A stretch of 64,000 bases of DNA, taken from contig BTRK01000003.1 of the NCBI GenBank assembly GCA_036245805.1, positions 4,278,001 to 4,342,000 on the forward strand, written 5' to 3'. The stretch is from Pristionchus mayeri (taxonomy: Eukaryota; Nematoda; Chromadorea; Rhabditida; Neodiplogasteridae). Made by a program: the position numbers and the translations under genes. The notes under the pieces are model-generated. The model worked only from the letters and a program-made list of their open reading frames with translations, did not search any database and was not told the origin of the DNA. This document shows, piece after piece, positions 35,808-46,974 of the stretch (position 1 is its first letter; every line of letters starts with the position of its first letter).

Positions 35808-37030
35808 ATGTTTGAGGTTGATGATGAGCCGATCGCGGTCTTCACTAAAGTCGCTCCACAAGAAGCACAGACTGACTCGGATGAGGTATTATTTTGGGTT
35901 GATCAGTAAATTGGAAAATTCTCGTCCGAACTGGAAATATGTCCATATCCATGCCATTCCGCAAAATTATATTATACAATAGGAAAGCGAGAAATAATTA
36001 TGCTATTTACGCGTAAAAACACACTCACTCTTGTATTCTTCGCTCTTTGATCACAGATAATGTTTACAACTGACGTAAAATCTCGCTCTTGAGCATACTT
36101 TGGAATATCGAGTCTAGATGGAAACTGAATAATATCAGATATTCCAAGCATACTGATATTTATTTACTGTACCTTAGGAGCCATTTTTAGAAGACTCTAC
36201 CACTCGAGTCCATACATCTTATCCTTTCGCTTTGTACGCGAAGATTTCAAGCAGCAGAATCAAAAATCAGTTTCTGCCGATTTTTTTGTTGTAAAAAATG
36301 CATTTCAGGCTGTGCCGGAAGTCGTCGTTGGGGGAGCTAGGCCTCATGAATCGCAGCCTGCCGAGAAGGAAGAGGTAAACGAAGGATAGACCTTTCAAAA
36401 TGTAGAATCTGCAGTCTTGGTATTTTTCTCCGTTTGTGCATAGTGAATGTTTTTGAAGCTGAAAAGTACTGCTGAAAAGTACACTGTGCTCAAGAAGCGA
36501 TGATTTTGCAAGAAAAATATAATACACGTGATATCGCGCATGTCCGGTAAAAAAACTGCGCAGATTTAGGCAGAATCTTTTGTTCTTTCCAACCATTTGT
36601 TTTTTTTAAATTTAGCGTATTGCAGGATGATCCGGAAGTCATCAGATGGAAGCCTATCGAGTCTCATCCAGTACCAGCTGCCGAAACTGCAAGTCCAATT
36701 CCGCAACCAGCCGAGTCTGAAAAGGTATCAACAGGCTAAAACTGTTTTCAAAAGACAGATATAAGACAAATTTTGCGTGCGCTTTAAATAACGCATACCA
36801 TTGTACTGGCATCACATAATGCTGATTTTGAGTGCGATGTTAAGGCAGAGCCAACGGGTGAGACGCTTCTCGAACCGCATCCTGATCCAGCTCTAGAGGC
36901 TGCTGCATCCGCCTTTACTGCACTGCCTGCCCTGGAGCTGAGACTGGTCGTTAAGACACTTAATGAGAGGGTACAAAAGTTGAAAAGAAAACGAGATGTT
37001 CTTCTACGAGACGATCGTGGACAATTTTAG
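35808..37030 (+). CDS. Gene G: small acidic protein, unknown function
   Basis: Exons 35808-35885 (MFEVDDEPIAVF), 36309-36374, 36626-36724 and 36845-37030 (ending DDRGQF then TAG) are all multiples of three and joined in phase 0. The acceptor before the last exon is GTTAAG, weaker than the others (TTTCAG, TTGCAG). The product of about 142 aa is rich in Glu and Pro (PEVVVGGARP, IESHPVPAAE) and ends with a helical stretch LELRLVVKTLNERVQKLKRK. That helix resembles the LELRFAVKRLIND helix encoded by exon 3 of the BTB genes H and I nearby, which may mean shared ancestry. An upstream exon before 35716 is possible, because the AACAG at 35780 could be an acceptor. No known domain. Confidence 0.5.
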
Positions 37031-37730
37031 ATCGACTTTCTTATCCATCAGTGTTATTATTTTCGCGCAGACTAATAAACACGTGATCAAAAATGAAAGT
37101 GGTCTTGCATCTTGGATGTGGAAACGCATCCATCGCCATGGCGGCTCAAAGATGGGGTAACACGAATTATTGCTAGGGAGTCCCACCAAGAAGATATTGC
37201 GCTCGCAATGGGAAACTGTAGCGAATTTATCCCAACAACAAGGATAAAATAAAGTAGAGCGAGTGAAACATAAGCGAAAAAGCCACAACCCCCACTTTTT
37301 CGTGTTACTCCTTCTTCAACCTAAATTGGAACTCAGATTGGTACTTCCAATTTGGTGGTTGAGACGCTCAATACAGTAGCTGATAAGAAGATAATAAAAC
37401 ATTTTATGCAATAAAAAAACGTGTTGTTTTTAAAAACGTGTTGAATTTTTATAGATTTAGCAAAAAAAGAAGGAATTCTGGCAGAAAGACTGTGTAGAAT
37501 GCAGAGGTTCAGACCCTGACAAGGCGCCACGGCGTGGAAATTCTGTGCACAGAAATAAGACGATGACTCAAACTTCGCATTTTAGCAACCCAATTGATTT
37601 CTAAACACTATCAAACAATCCCCATCCTTGACTTCGACTTCGAACAATGTCTCGTGTTCCTTCAGCCTTCAATAACGAACATCGACATTAGAATTGGAGA
37701 AACGATAGTACGACATCATCATTTTGCATA
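37031..37730. other. Spacer between gene G and gene H
   Basis: A possible extra gene G exon at about 37340-37392 (NLVVETLNTVADKK) resembles the gene G helix LVVKTLNER and could be an older duplicate. Nothing else was recognised. Confidence 0.25.
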
Positions 37731-38078
37731 CTATCTAGTCACTTGACAGGACGAAAGAGTCCATGTAATGATATCGTTTCTAGAACTTTTTTCGAAGTCA
37801 ATATGGAATAACGAATTCTGAAAATATAACGTACCGAACACTAAAGAGTGTTCGTTCACAGAAAGTTCGAAATATTTGCAAATATGCTTCTTCACAGTCC
37901 ACACAGTCAGACTGGGATTAACAGCAAACCATTGCTCTTCCCCTGTGAAGTATATCAATTTAGTTCCATCTCCCCTAGAGTTCGAATGTATCAATATTTT
38001 TGTAATATATTTACGACATAATGCGAATATCGTTTGGTGAGTTGTTTTAGTAATAATCTTGACCACACACCGCTTCAT
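37731..38078 (-). CDS. Small ORF with a ubiquitin-like stretch
   Basis: A minus-strand frame of 115 codons. Residues from about 46 on (EEQWFAVNPSLTVWTVKKH, then ICKYFELSVNEHSLVFG) follow the ubiquitin-like pattern of strand, TV-K-I helix and LVFG turn. The first 33 residues may be intronic, since an acceptor-like site precedes SRGDG. It lies immediately downstream of double-BTB gene H, in the same orientation. It could be a separate gene or an alternative 3' exon of H. The similarity is by eye only. Confidence 0.3.
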   Translation of the reverse strand: MKRCVVKIITKTTHQTIFALCRKYITKILIHSNSRGDGTKLIYFTGEEQWFAVNPSLTVWTVKKHICKYFELSVNEHSLVFGTLYFQNSLFHIDFEKSSRNDIITWTLSSCQVTR

Positions 38079-38093
38079 AACAAGATGCGGAAA

Positions 38094-40077
38094 TCATAAA
38101 ATTAGCAAACCTCCCGTCATAACTGCTTTGATTTTGATCTTTCCCTCTGAGCTCATATTCTTCAATATTTTCTCAACTTCCGATTGTTGAGCACTAGTGA
38201 GTGAACACTTCACAAATACATTCTCCATTTCAGTTTTAGGCAGAAATTGAGAAAGATCACTCTGTAATAATTGTATCGTAAGTAACAGGCAATCCATTGA
38301 ATAACTTACTATTCTTTTCATATCCAGAGTAGGCTGATACGCATAATGCTCTAGCAGTAGCGCTGCATATGTTGTTCTTTCTTCAGCGGGTAGATTATCC
38401 ATCTTCACCCATATCGCAGACATGCAGAAGTCATACATCTTATGCGCTCCCAAGACGAGCAAATCATCGATAAATTGACGAGGAATGTCTGGAAAATGTT
38501 TTTTTGTTTTATTTTGAAGTTTTTTTATTATTTCTTTTTTATCATTACGGTTTTTTTCTGGGAAAATATCATTATGATAATACGTGCGATGAAAAACAAA
38601 GAAAATGTCATTTACCAGTAGGGAAATCTCCGATAATCGCTTGCAGAAAACTGAGGAACGAATGCGGGTTCACATTAATTCTAGCTCCCTTCACTAATTG
38701 GCCTTTCTTGTACAGCTTCTCAGCGAGCTGCGGAGAGTGGAGAGAAAGAACCTAGAAAGGAAATGTAAATGATAAATCAATACGAACGATAAAATTATAA
38801 TAATAATGACCAGGAGCTTCAGAGCATTCATTTAAATGTTCTCCCAACCCGATTCATGTAAGTACACCATTTGCGAATATTCTTAACATTCTTAACAACG
38901 TTTGTGCAATTACCGTTGCAGAAACAAATATTGTTGTGCCTCTCACAATGACGTTGATGGCATCAGGAAAAGTGTTAGAGACAAGCATCGGGTAGAATGA
39001 ATTGCTGAATAGATTATCCGCTGAAAAACGGTACACTGATATACCTGGTATTCTCGTTGCCCCCAGTTTTGCCGCAGTCATGTCCCTCTCCGAAGAGACA
39101 CTGAAAATATAGTATCGTTTTGTGAACGAACAATTTGAACTTCTAAATGAAGCTTTCAAACGTTTAAATGCTAATTTTTTGTACATAATATTTTGTAACA
39201 TGTAGGCATACTCACACAGTAACTGCTCCACGCGTTGTTGTTCTTCAGAGTGTTGATTACGTCTTCATTTTTCAGCTAAAATTGAAAGGATGTCACTTTT
39301 TTTAAGGCAACCGGATCATATTTTGGTATTTCCATTTTTGGTTCTTCAAAAAGGTGCGCCGAACGTCGAAAACGCCATAAAGGTCTCACATTGTCATTGA
39401 TCAGTCTCTTGACAGCGAATCTCAATTCCAACAGAAGCGCCAGATTCAATCGATCAATGGTGGAGTTAGAGCACTCGGCGCAACCTACAATCGCAATTAC
39501 TATTAGCTCAATTTATCACATTAGAACATTTTCGAGGGAAAGCTCCCATGACAGGTCGCTTCTGAATTCAATCGTGTGCCACTTAATGATAATCAGATGA
39601 ATGATGTTCTGAGAAGAATCACTCACAATCAGTATGTTTGTACGAGGGGTAGATCATGTCGAGCAGATCACCAAAGGTGTGAGGGTCGACGTCCAGTTCA
39701 TATCGTCCGTTCAGTCCATTCGAATTCCCCCCATAGAAGAGGTCGTGGAAGTAGGGTGAATGGAGAGCCAGGAGCTGAAAAACAGATACATATTAACCGT
39801 TTTTCTATTGCTGATCCATGTTAGTTTATCAGGCAAATGTAATTGACATACACTGCAGAGATAAATTGTATATTTTGGGATATTGGGAATTATTTTTTCG
39901 AGCTAAATGATTCGATAAACCCGGAGAATACAACATTAACCGAATTCTACAACTCACCGAAGCACTGACGTTGAAGTTCCGCCCTCGAGCCCTCAGAATG
40001 ACGGTGTCTGGGTAAAAGGAGTGATCGAAGAGTTGATGGCCGCCTCTCTTCGACTGGGGATCCCTAACATCAGTCAT
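38094..40077 (-). CDS. Gene H: protein with two BTB/POZ-like domains
   Basis: Exons on the minus strand: 40077-39958, 39774-39627, 39484-39390, 39275-39216, 39100-39045, 39004-38914, 38751-38616, 38488-38310 and 38261-38094. All borders are GT/AG and phases agree, including a 40-nt intron at 39044-39005. BTB unit 1 has DHSFYPDTVILRARG, LLALHSPYFHDLFYGG and DVDPHTFGDLLDMIYPS. BTB unit 2 has FPDAINVIVRGTTIFVSAT, LSLHSPQLAEKL and NVNPHSFLSFLQA. BTB domains in such proteins commonly serve as dimer and Cullin-3 adaptor surfaces. A Cys-containing link (CLFGEGHDCGKTGG) joins the units. The start codon directly follows TTTTTCAG, as at a trans-splice site. Exon sizes match gene I one for one. Confidence 0.82.
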
Positions 40078-40226
40078 CTGAAAAACAACTTATTTGTGCT
40101 ATGGAGAGGATATATCAAATGGAATTTTAAATGATAAATGATAAATAACGAGGTATATTAGAAGAACATATGCAAGGTTTTTAAATTCATGTATATAGAT
40201 ATTCTTGCGCTGTGCCAAACCGATGC
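40078..40226. other. Upstream region of gene H
   Basis: An AT-rich 150-bp stretch with no TATA box recognised. The acceptor TTTTTCAG at its edge may serve a spliced leader. Confidence 0.3.
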
Positions 40227-40369
40227 ACTAGGTCGGATGATCAACGTCGGATTGTCATCAAACTGTATGATAAGACACTTTTTAACCTACTGTGAACGTT
40301 CTGCAGAAGGGTCCATTTTTTGGATACCATCTAATAGGTTATCGTCCGACGGTAATCATCCGACCTAGT
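40227..40369. mobile_element. MITE (family 5), 143 bp
   Basis: Inverted ends ACTAGGTCGGATGATCAACG and, inverted, TCATCCGACCTAGT, with no coding capacity. Only one copy was noticed in the window. Confidence 0.6.
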
Positions 40370-40736
40370 AGCCAAACCGAGGCGTCTCGATCGGAGGCAT
40401 GTTCGGTCCTGCCGTCGGCTTCTGGAGAGGAGGGAACGCGAAAGGGGGTGGGGTCGGGAACACAGAAGGAGGGCGGTGCCAAAAGGTAATGAATAGGCTA
40501 GATAGTGATCATATTAGCACTCTCTCTCAATTTGTTGTGGAGAGAGGGAAAGACGAGAAACGCTGTCTTTGCACGACACAGGTCATGCGCCAAAGGAGTG
40601 ACAGCTCTTTGTGTTCCTGCTACAGGAGTGTTCCCTCAGGCACTCCCCAACCTGCCGTCTTATCTCACTCTCATCCCTGATAGAACCCCTGACGGTGCCA
40701 AAAGGACAGATGAAGGGCTGAAGGCTAGACAGATCC

Positions 40737-41030
40737 CGATTCAAAACCGAACGTGATTCAAAACCGTACTTGATTCAAAACCGTACTTGATTTAAAACTG
40801 TACGTGATTCAAAACCGTACTTGATTCAAAACTGTACGTGATTCAAAACCGCACTTGATTCAAAACCGTACTTTATTCAAAACTGTACGTGATTCAAAAC
40901 CGTACTTGATTCAAAACCTTACGTGATTCAAAAACGTACGTGATTCAAAACCGTACTTGATTCAAAACTGTACGTGATTCAAAACTGTTAGTGATTCAAA
41001 TCCGTACGTGATTCAAAACCGTGCGTGATT
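40737..41030. repeat. Tandem array of a 17-bp unit
   Basis: About 17 copies of GATTCAAAACCGTACGT with changes at the last positions (ACGT or ACTT) and occasional T for C. It ends at a poly-A run at 41031. Confidence 0.9.
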
Positions 41031-41185
41031 TAAAAAAAAAAAAGTTCGAATAATTACCGCCTAATATATCATTCACATTGCCTTCATTCGCTCTCGCATT
41101 ACTTTATGGCATGCTATTTCGGTATTTATATCTGAGTTTTTTCTTAGGTATTTGGTTAGGATAAATGTATCATATTTAATTAATA

Positions 41186-41300
41186 GATGACTTCGCCAAG
41201 AGATCAAAGAGAGACGGTCATAAATTCTTCGATCACTCTTTCAACCCAGATACTTCCAGTACCGGTCACATTTCTGATCGTACCATTTGAAGGTGATGTC
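41186..41300 (+). pseudogene. Relic of a third BTB gene, exon 1
   Basis: The frame from 41186 reads KRSKRDGHKFFDHSFNPDT, matching exon 1 of gene I (ESKRGGHQLFDHPFYPDT), and then diverges to a stop at about 41290. The upstream 41075-41125 also matches 42055-42105 (TTGCCTTCATT, ACTTTA words), so the promoter-side sequence was copied too. No later BTB exons follow. Confidence 0.6.
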
Positions 41301-42270
41301 GATGCCCGAAAGCTTCAGTATACCTCACCGAGGGAGAGACGAGTTTATTGACGAAATGGTCAATGGATGAGAAAGAGAGAGAGAGAGAGAGAGTACGAAC
41401 GAATATGAGGTCTCGACTAGAGTTCTATTATTGGAAAAATGTTGATGTATGTTCGGGCAAGTTTCAGATGCGCTAGATAAACAATCACTCAGTAACTGTA
41501 TTGAAATATTCCTGAAAAGGGTACACACATCCGAGAGCTTGTTGCTTAATCAGTCTTGGTGATGTCTACCGTAATCTTCATGAACTGATCTCATCTCTCC
41601 ATCCTGTTCCTAGATTATTGACCAATGAACAACAGTCATGAGAAGTTTAGGCTCCTCAAAATGACTGTTTTAGGTGTCTTCACGTTTGGGGAGAGACTGA
41701 GCGCCCATTCTCCCATCGCTTCCCTTTCACGGTGTTGAGCGCGATCAAAAATGGCAGTTCTGATTATTTCCCTGCTTTTTTTATCTCCCTTTCTTGAAGG
41801 TTTTCGTAACTACTGTTATTCTGGATTTACCATAGGTTACGCGCGAAAATAACGCCTCTATCATCGAAATCTAATTGCTTTGATATTACATGGGCATGCC
41901 CTAAGGTACCCCTCCTCCTCCCCCCCCCCTCCCTTGTACACTCTCTCTCCCACATTTAACAGACATTGCTGCCTTGTTGGAAGTGTGCCAGCAAGTTCAA
42001 AACCTTAGAGAACATTTTCGATTAGCCACCGTATATTGTTGCTTCATGTGTTACATTCGCATTGCCTTCATTTACTCTCACATCGCTTTACGTCAGGCTC
42101 TCTTACATATTTGTTATTTCTGTATTTGTTTAAGATTAGTTGCTCATAGTTAGGTTAATGATGACGTCACCAACTCGTTCACTATATTTATTCTTCGCTA
42201 CATTTCTCGTTTTGAACTGAAATATCTTGTATAACAATTATTCCTTCAAATACGCAAAAATCTTTACCAG

Positions 42271-45234
42271 ATGGCCGATGCAAGAGAGTCGAAGAGAGGC
42301 GGGCATCAGCTCTTCGATCACCCCTTCTACCCTGACACGGTTATTATCAGGGCTCGAGGAAGGAATTTCAACGTCAGCGCGTCGGTGGTGAGTAGTATAA
42401 ATTTTTTCACGTAGACTGGAAAGCCACCCCATAGTCGCAGACGTCTCTCATCTTCAATAACTCAGGAGATCCCCCCACCATTATGTACATGTTTTTGATG
42501 GTATCGTCGATCCTCGGTAGTTGATTAATTAAAGAAGGACTGTCAGCAAAGTTGAAATTTTGACGTTGTCATAACGATGACCGACCTTTGTACAACCATA
42601 AGAGATTCTGAAAATTTCAAATGCGTATCTATATTTTGAACCGAGTTATCATTAGTTGGCAGAATGCCACGGAGGGCTTGAAGGGAAGGGACGTGTGGGA
42701 ATTCAAATATCTAGAAGATTTTTCAAAAACTGGTGGGATTCGAACCCGCAACCTTCCGATTACGCGGCGACTGCTTTACCACTGAGCTATGCGATTGACC
42801 TTTGCCTATCCTCTTAGTTCGCGCTATGATCGTTGGATCATTGTCTAGGTCATGGTTAAGACAGCGTCAAAATTTAACTTTGCTGACTCCTTCTTTAATT
42901 AATTAATTAATAATTTCATTGAGCAGTAGAGTACTAGGCGTCGCTGAGCTAGTAGTGGAAGTATTCGTAGTAGAAGTCGAATGAAGAGTATAAGTAGCAG
43001 TAGTTGTAGTAGAGATCGAAATTACCTCTTCTACGCTCTCTTGACCGGTCAAGCTGAGACAGAGTATGACGATGTCGTGCTATTGTGTTATGCTCTGCTC
43101 AGTTACCATTCAAAGATTATGTTGAATCAGCAAAACACTCGTTGTAACAATTGTAAATATAGAGTGTGCAACTTTGAATTGTTTCAATACAGCTACTATC
43201 GCTCCACTCGCCCTACTTCTACGAGCTCTTCTACGGAGAGAATGCAAAAGGACTGAACGGACGATATGAACTGGACGTCGACCCTCACACCTTCGGAGAT
43301 CTGCTCGACATGATGTACCCCTCGTACAAACATACCGATTGTGAGTATCTTCTTTATTGAGCAATCGTCTGACTCTCCTTCTTTTACACACTCTCTCGCC
43401 GGCTAGAGAAGCTAGAGAGCGTGCAAATAGGAGAGAGCCAAACGAGTGATCTAATATATGTAATATACTTCATAGTTATCAATTGAGAATGGATTTTGTA
43501 GGTTGTGCCAATTGTTCTAACTCTACCATCGATCGATTGAATCTTGCGCTTCAGTTGGAATTGAGATTCGCCGTCAAGCGATTGATTAACGATAATGTGA
43601 GTCCCAAATGTAGTTGTAAGTCCCTGCTAGAAGTTAAAAACGAATGAATTTCAGCTTAAAAATAACGACGTTATAAGCACCCTAAAGAAGAGCAACGCTT
43701 GGGCTAGTTATTGTGTGAGTATGCCCGATAATGACATTGTTTCATACATTAATAACTTGCCTCAATAGCCTCATCTTGCGAGAGTCATGTGATGTAGCAT
43801 CGATATGTTTTGCAGTGTCTCTTCGGAAAGGGTCACGAGTGCGGAAAGACTGGAAACAATGCCCGGTACGAGTTGCAAATTTACTTCGATGACTGATACC
43901 CCGGTCTCTTCGTAATATATCATCTGGCCGCTCGACCGGTCGATGGAGTGAATTAAGAGAGCTTAGAATCGTGTATTAAATTATATTTACAAACTCATCC
44001 TTTACAATCGTGTTCAGTTATTTGCTCGACCCGATGCCAGTCTCCACCACTTTTCCTGATGCCATCAACGTAATCGTAAGAGGAACAATAATCCTTGTTT
44101 CGGCTACGGTCAGTATACGCAATCGCCTATGAAATCGTCTAGAATCTGGCTTCAAAACACATTTTTCAACTACACCGCGGTAAAGAGGTGCATGTTAGGT
44201 TCTCTCGCTCCATTCGCCGGTTCTTGCTGAGCAGGTGTACATGAAGGGCGAATTAGCGAAGGGAGCTAGAATCGATGTGAACCCTCATTCATTCCTCAGT
44301 TTCCTTCAAGCGACCAATGAAGATTTCCCAGCAGGTACTTACCGCTTTCCGATAGTTCAGTCATGCAATCCCTGTTTTTTCGTACTTCTACCCGTCATTA
44401 GACCCTGTCTTGCAATATTCCTGTGGGGCCAACGACTTGAATCTTCACGTTTTCTATAAATTTACACATTTTAGATTGTACTCGTCAATTTCTCGATGAT
44501 CTACTCACTCTGGGCACTCAGAAGATATACAACTACTACACGTCTGAGATATGGGAGAAGATGGATAATCTTTCTGATGGAGAATCAGAAATATGCGCCA
44601 TGGAACTGCCAAAGCATTATGCTCATCAACCGAATCTGGATATGAATAAGATTGTACGTTGGCAACATATTTCATTTTTGCGGCAATAGGTCGGATGAGA
44701 ACTGTTACATCATTCCGTCTTGTATACATCATGACGTCATAGCTCTCATACAGCCTAGTACCCATTTTTGCCTATTGAACAGATCTGTACGAATATTTCG
44801 AAAGAACCTATGTTGGGGTGAAGGCTCCCAATGGTGTACGGGTTTCTCCGATGTATCCCCCCAAACATGGTCAATTCATGATCGAGTTCTTGCGAAAATG
44901 CAGATTGGAAACTCTACAATTGAGTCATTCAACAGTAAGCTGCAGTTAAGGCATAGTCGTGGATTTTTTAAACATTTTTTTCTTGTAGTCTGTCCCAGCG
45001 GATTCAGCTGCTCAAAAAGTGGCGGCAATTCTACTCGAACATGATAAAGTATACACTGCCAAGCATGAAACGGCCAGGCTGCAGCAGCTCACAATTGCTC
45101 AGGCATACCCGCAAAGTGACCAGGTGACTAGACGCCATACGCGTAGATACAACGCTGTCTCAAATGGCCGTATGGGTCAATCCATCGTAGACCATATTAT
45201 TGCATTGTCAACCAATATTTGCACTCCATTCTGA
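42271..45234 (+). CDS. Gene I: protein with two BTB/POZ-like domains, inverted paralog of gene H
   Basis: Exons: 42271-42384 (or to 42387), 43193-43340, 43502-43596, 43655-43714, 43816-43865, 44018-44108, 44199-44334 and 44475-44653, then a less certain tail in 44784-44936 and 44988-45234. Several exon lengths equal those of gene H exactly (95, 60, 91, 136, 179). BTB unit 1: DHPFYPDTVIIRARG, LLSLHSPYFYELFYGE, DVDPHTFGDLLDMMYPS. BTB unit 2: FPDAINVIVRGTIILVSAT, LSLHSPVLAEQV, NVNPHSFLSFLQA. After the 179-nt exon the expected phase meets TGA. The coding-looking frame DLYEYFERTYVGVK is reached only if the acceptor is shifted, so the 3' end may be damaged or spliced differently. The final exon is helical (AAQKVAAILLEHDKV) and ends at TGA 45234. 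Introns hold MITEs at 42529-42898 and 43359-43448. Confidence 0.75.
42529..42898. mobile_element. MITE family 2, long copy with tRNA-like insert
   Basis: Inverted ends TTAAAGAAGGACTGTCAGCA and, inverted, TGCTGACTCCTTCTTTAA, flanked by AATT-rich sequence, in intron 1 of gene I. The termini match the 152-bp element at 5459-5610. The interior carries a tRNA-like sequence on the minus strand. Confidence 0.78.
42728..42800 (-). ncRNA. tRNA-derived sequence (probably not a functional tRNA)
   Basis: The minus strand reads TAGCTCAGTGGTAAAGC (A box and D arm), CCGCGTAATCGG (anticodon-arm position) and GGGTTCGAATCCC (B box and T arm). Box spacing suits Pol III transcription. The acceptor ends do not pair, and position 33 before the anticodon-like triplet is not U, so a working tRNA is unlikely. 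It may have come from a SINE or a captured tRNA gene. Confidence 0.5.
43359..43448. mobile_element. Hairpin MITE (family 3), third copy, in gene I intron
   Basis: The left arm GAGCAATCGTCTGACTCTCC and the centre CTCTCGCCGGCTAGAG are as in the other copies; the right arm is partly degraded (AGGAGAGAGCCAAACGAGTG). It lies between the BTB exons 43193-43340 and 43502-43596. Confidence 0.65.
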
Positions 45235-45925
45235 AGTCATTTCCACATTATTCATAATTTTGAAGTTGCGCATATACTAGAGTAAATAGGAAGATATTTT
45301 GTGAAATTATGTTCGAAATTTATATTGTTTTGATGTTGAATCAGAAGAACTAATGCATCATTTTCATCCCATTTACTCTTTGCTAATCCGAGAAGTTTTA
45401 TACAAATAAATTAAGACCAGGAAATGTGTAATTGTTTTAAGCAAAATATTCTACGAACATATACACAGCGTTCTGACCCCCATTGTTCTCTCCAGATAAG
45501 GGTAGACAAAGGGATTAATTTTTTGAATTTTCCCGCGAAAACCCGAACTGCAAATAGGCTGTTTGAAAGATCTTCAATATTTGGGAATCCTCTGAAACAT
45601 AAAACAATGCCCCCAATTTGATCACTCTGAACACTTTTGCGTCTCATAGTTGGAGTGAAACACAAATCAGCCTAGTCTGTTCCGATCACCGAGAGGGCGA
45701 TTCACGGAGGGAGATTTTATGTTTCAGAAGGATTTCAAGTATACTGATTGCAGTTCGACTCAGCTCCCTTTTCTGTCGAGTCAGAATGCTGTGTATAGAG
45801 ATCAAAAAACAACTCGAAAAGGGGGAAGAGTAAAAAGCACGCTCATGTGCAAGCTTGCATATTACTCGGAATTATTCGTATTAGTTTTGAAGTCTTACGT
45901 TTAGAGAGCTAAGAACAGATGATGA

Positions 45926-46800
45926 ATTGATATATCAGCTGTCGATAGCTGTCGATTGGTACCGATCCGAGAGCTGTGGGATGATTCTGAGTGATGTTAT
46001 GGCTCGTTGCCGTTTTGTCGTCAGTTGACCAAAGATCAAAGATCAGATGTAGAATGGATAGATCAGATCATTAGCAATCGATTGGTATCGATCCGAGAGC
46101 TGTGGGATGATTCTGAGTGATGTTATGGCTCGTTGCAGTTTTGTCGTCAGTTGACCAAAGATCAAAGATAAGATGTAGAATGGGTAGATCAGATCATTAG
46201 CAATCGATTGATACCAATCCGAGAGCTGTGGGATGATATTGAGTGATGTTATGGCTCGTTGCCGTTTTGTCGTCAGTTGACCAAAGATCAAAGATCAGAT
46301 GTAGAATGGATAGATCAGATCATTAGCTATCGATTGGTGCCGATCCGAGAGCTGTGGGATGATTCTGAGTGATGTTATGGCTCGTTGCCGTTTTGTCGTC
46401 AGTTGACCAAAGATCAAAGATCAGATGTAGAATGGATAGATCAGATCATTAGCTATCGATTGGTACCGATCCGAGAGCTGTGGGATGATTCTGAGTGATG
46501 TTATGGCTCGTTGCCGTTTTGTCGTCAGTTGACCAAAGATCAAAGATAAGATGTAGAATGGGTAGATCAGATCATTAGCAATCGATTGATACCGATCCGA
46601 GAGCTGTGGGATGATTTTGAGTGATGTTATGGCTCGTTGCCGTTTTGTCGTCAGTTGACCAAAGATCAAAGATCAGATGTAGAATGGATAGATCAGATCA
46701 TTAGCTATCGATTGGTGCCGATCCGAGAGCTGTGGGATGATTCTGAGTGGTGTTATGGCTCGTTGCCGTTTTGTCGTCGACTCCAAAAAAAGATCAAAGA
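45926..46800. repeat. 126-bp satellite, about seven units
   Basis: The unit contains CCGATCCGAGAGCTGTGGGA, then GTTGCCGTTTTGTCGTCAG, then GATCAAAGATCAGATGTAG. The first word recurs every 126 bp (near 45964, 46090, 46216, 46342, 46468, 46594, 46720). Because 126 is a multiple of three, long repetitive frames appear on both strands; I do not regard them as genes. Confidence 0.92.
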
Positions 46801-46879
46801 TCATGTTATTGATAATAACGGGGAAAATACACTGATAAGATACAGACCACTCCCGATGTTCTAGGACAACTCCCCATTG

Positions 46880-46974
46880 AGTTATGATCCGTTGCCGTTT
46901 TGTCGCTTGCCGTTATGTCGTTGCCGTTTTGTCGTAAATAAGCCGTGTTGCCGTTTTGTCCCCCCCCCCCCCCC
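46880..46974. repeat. 15-bp minisatellite tail and poly-C run
   Basis: Copies of GTTGCCGTTTTGTCG (a fragment of the 126-bp unit) are interspersed with spacers and end in a run of about 16 C at 46959-46974. The next bases, CCGCAAG then GTGCATTC, match the 3' end of gene K repeat exons. The satellite therefore joins directly onto a truncated gene K exon. Confidence 0.8.

Noticed and set aside
40737..41030. CRISPR array
   Set aside because: The 17-bp units are contiguous with no unique spacers and the window is eukaryotic.
42728..42800. Functional tRNA gene
   Set aside because: A and B boxes are good, but the acceptor stem does not pair and the anticodon loop is irregular; kept only as tRNA-derived sequence.
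46043..46669. 82-codon minus-strand ORFs in tandem repeats
   Set aside because: They arise because the 126-bp satellite unit is a multiple of three; no start context, domain or splice signal.
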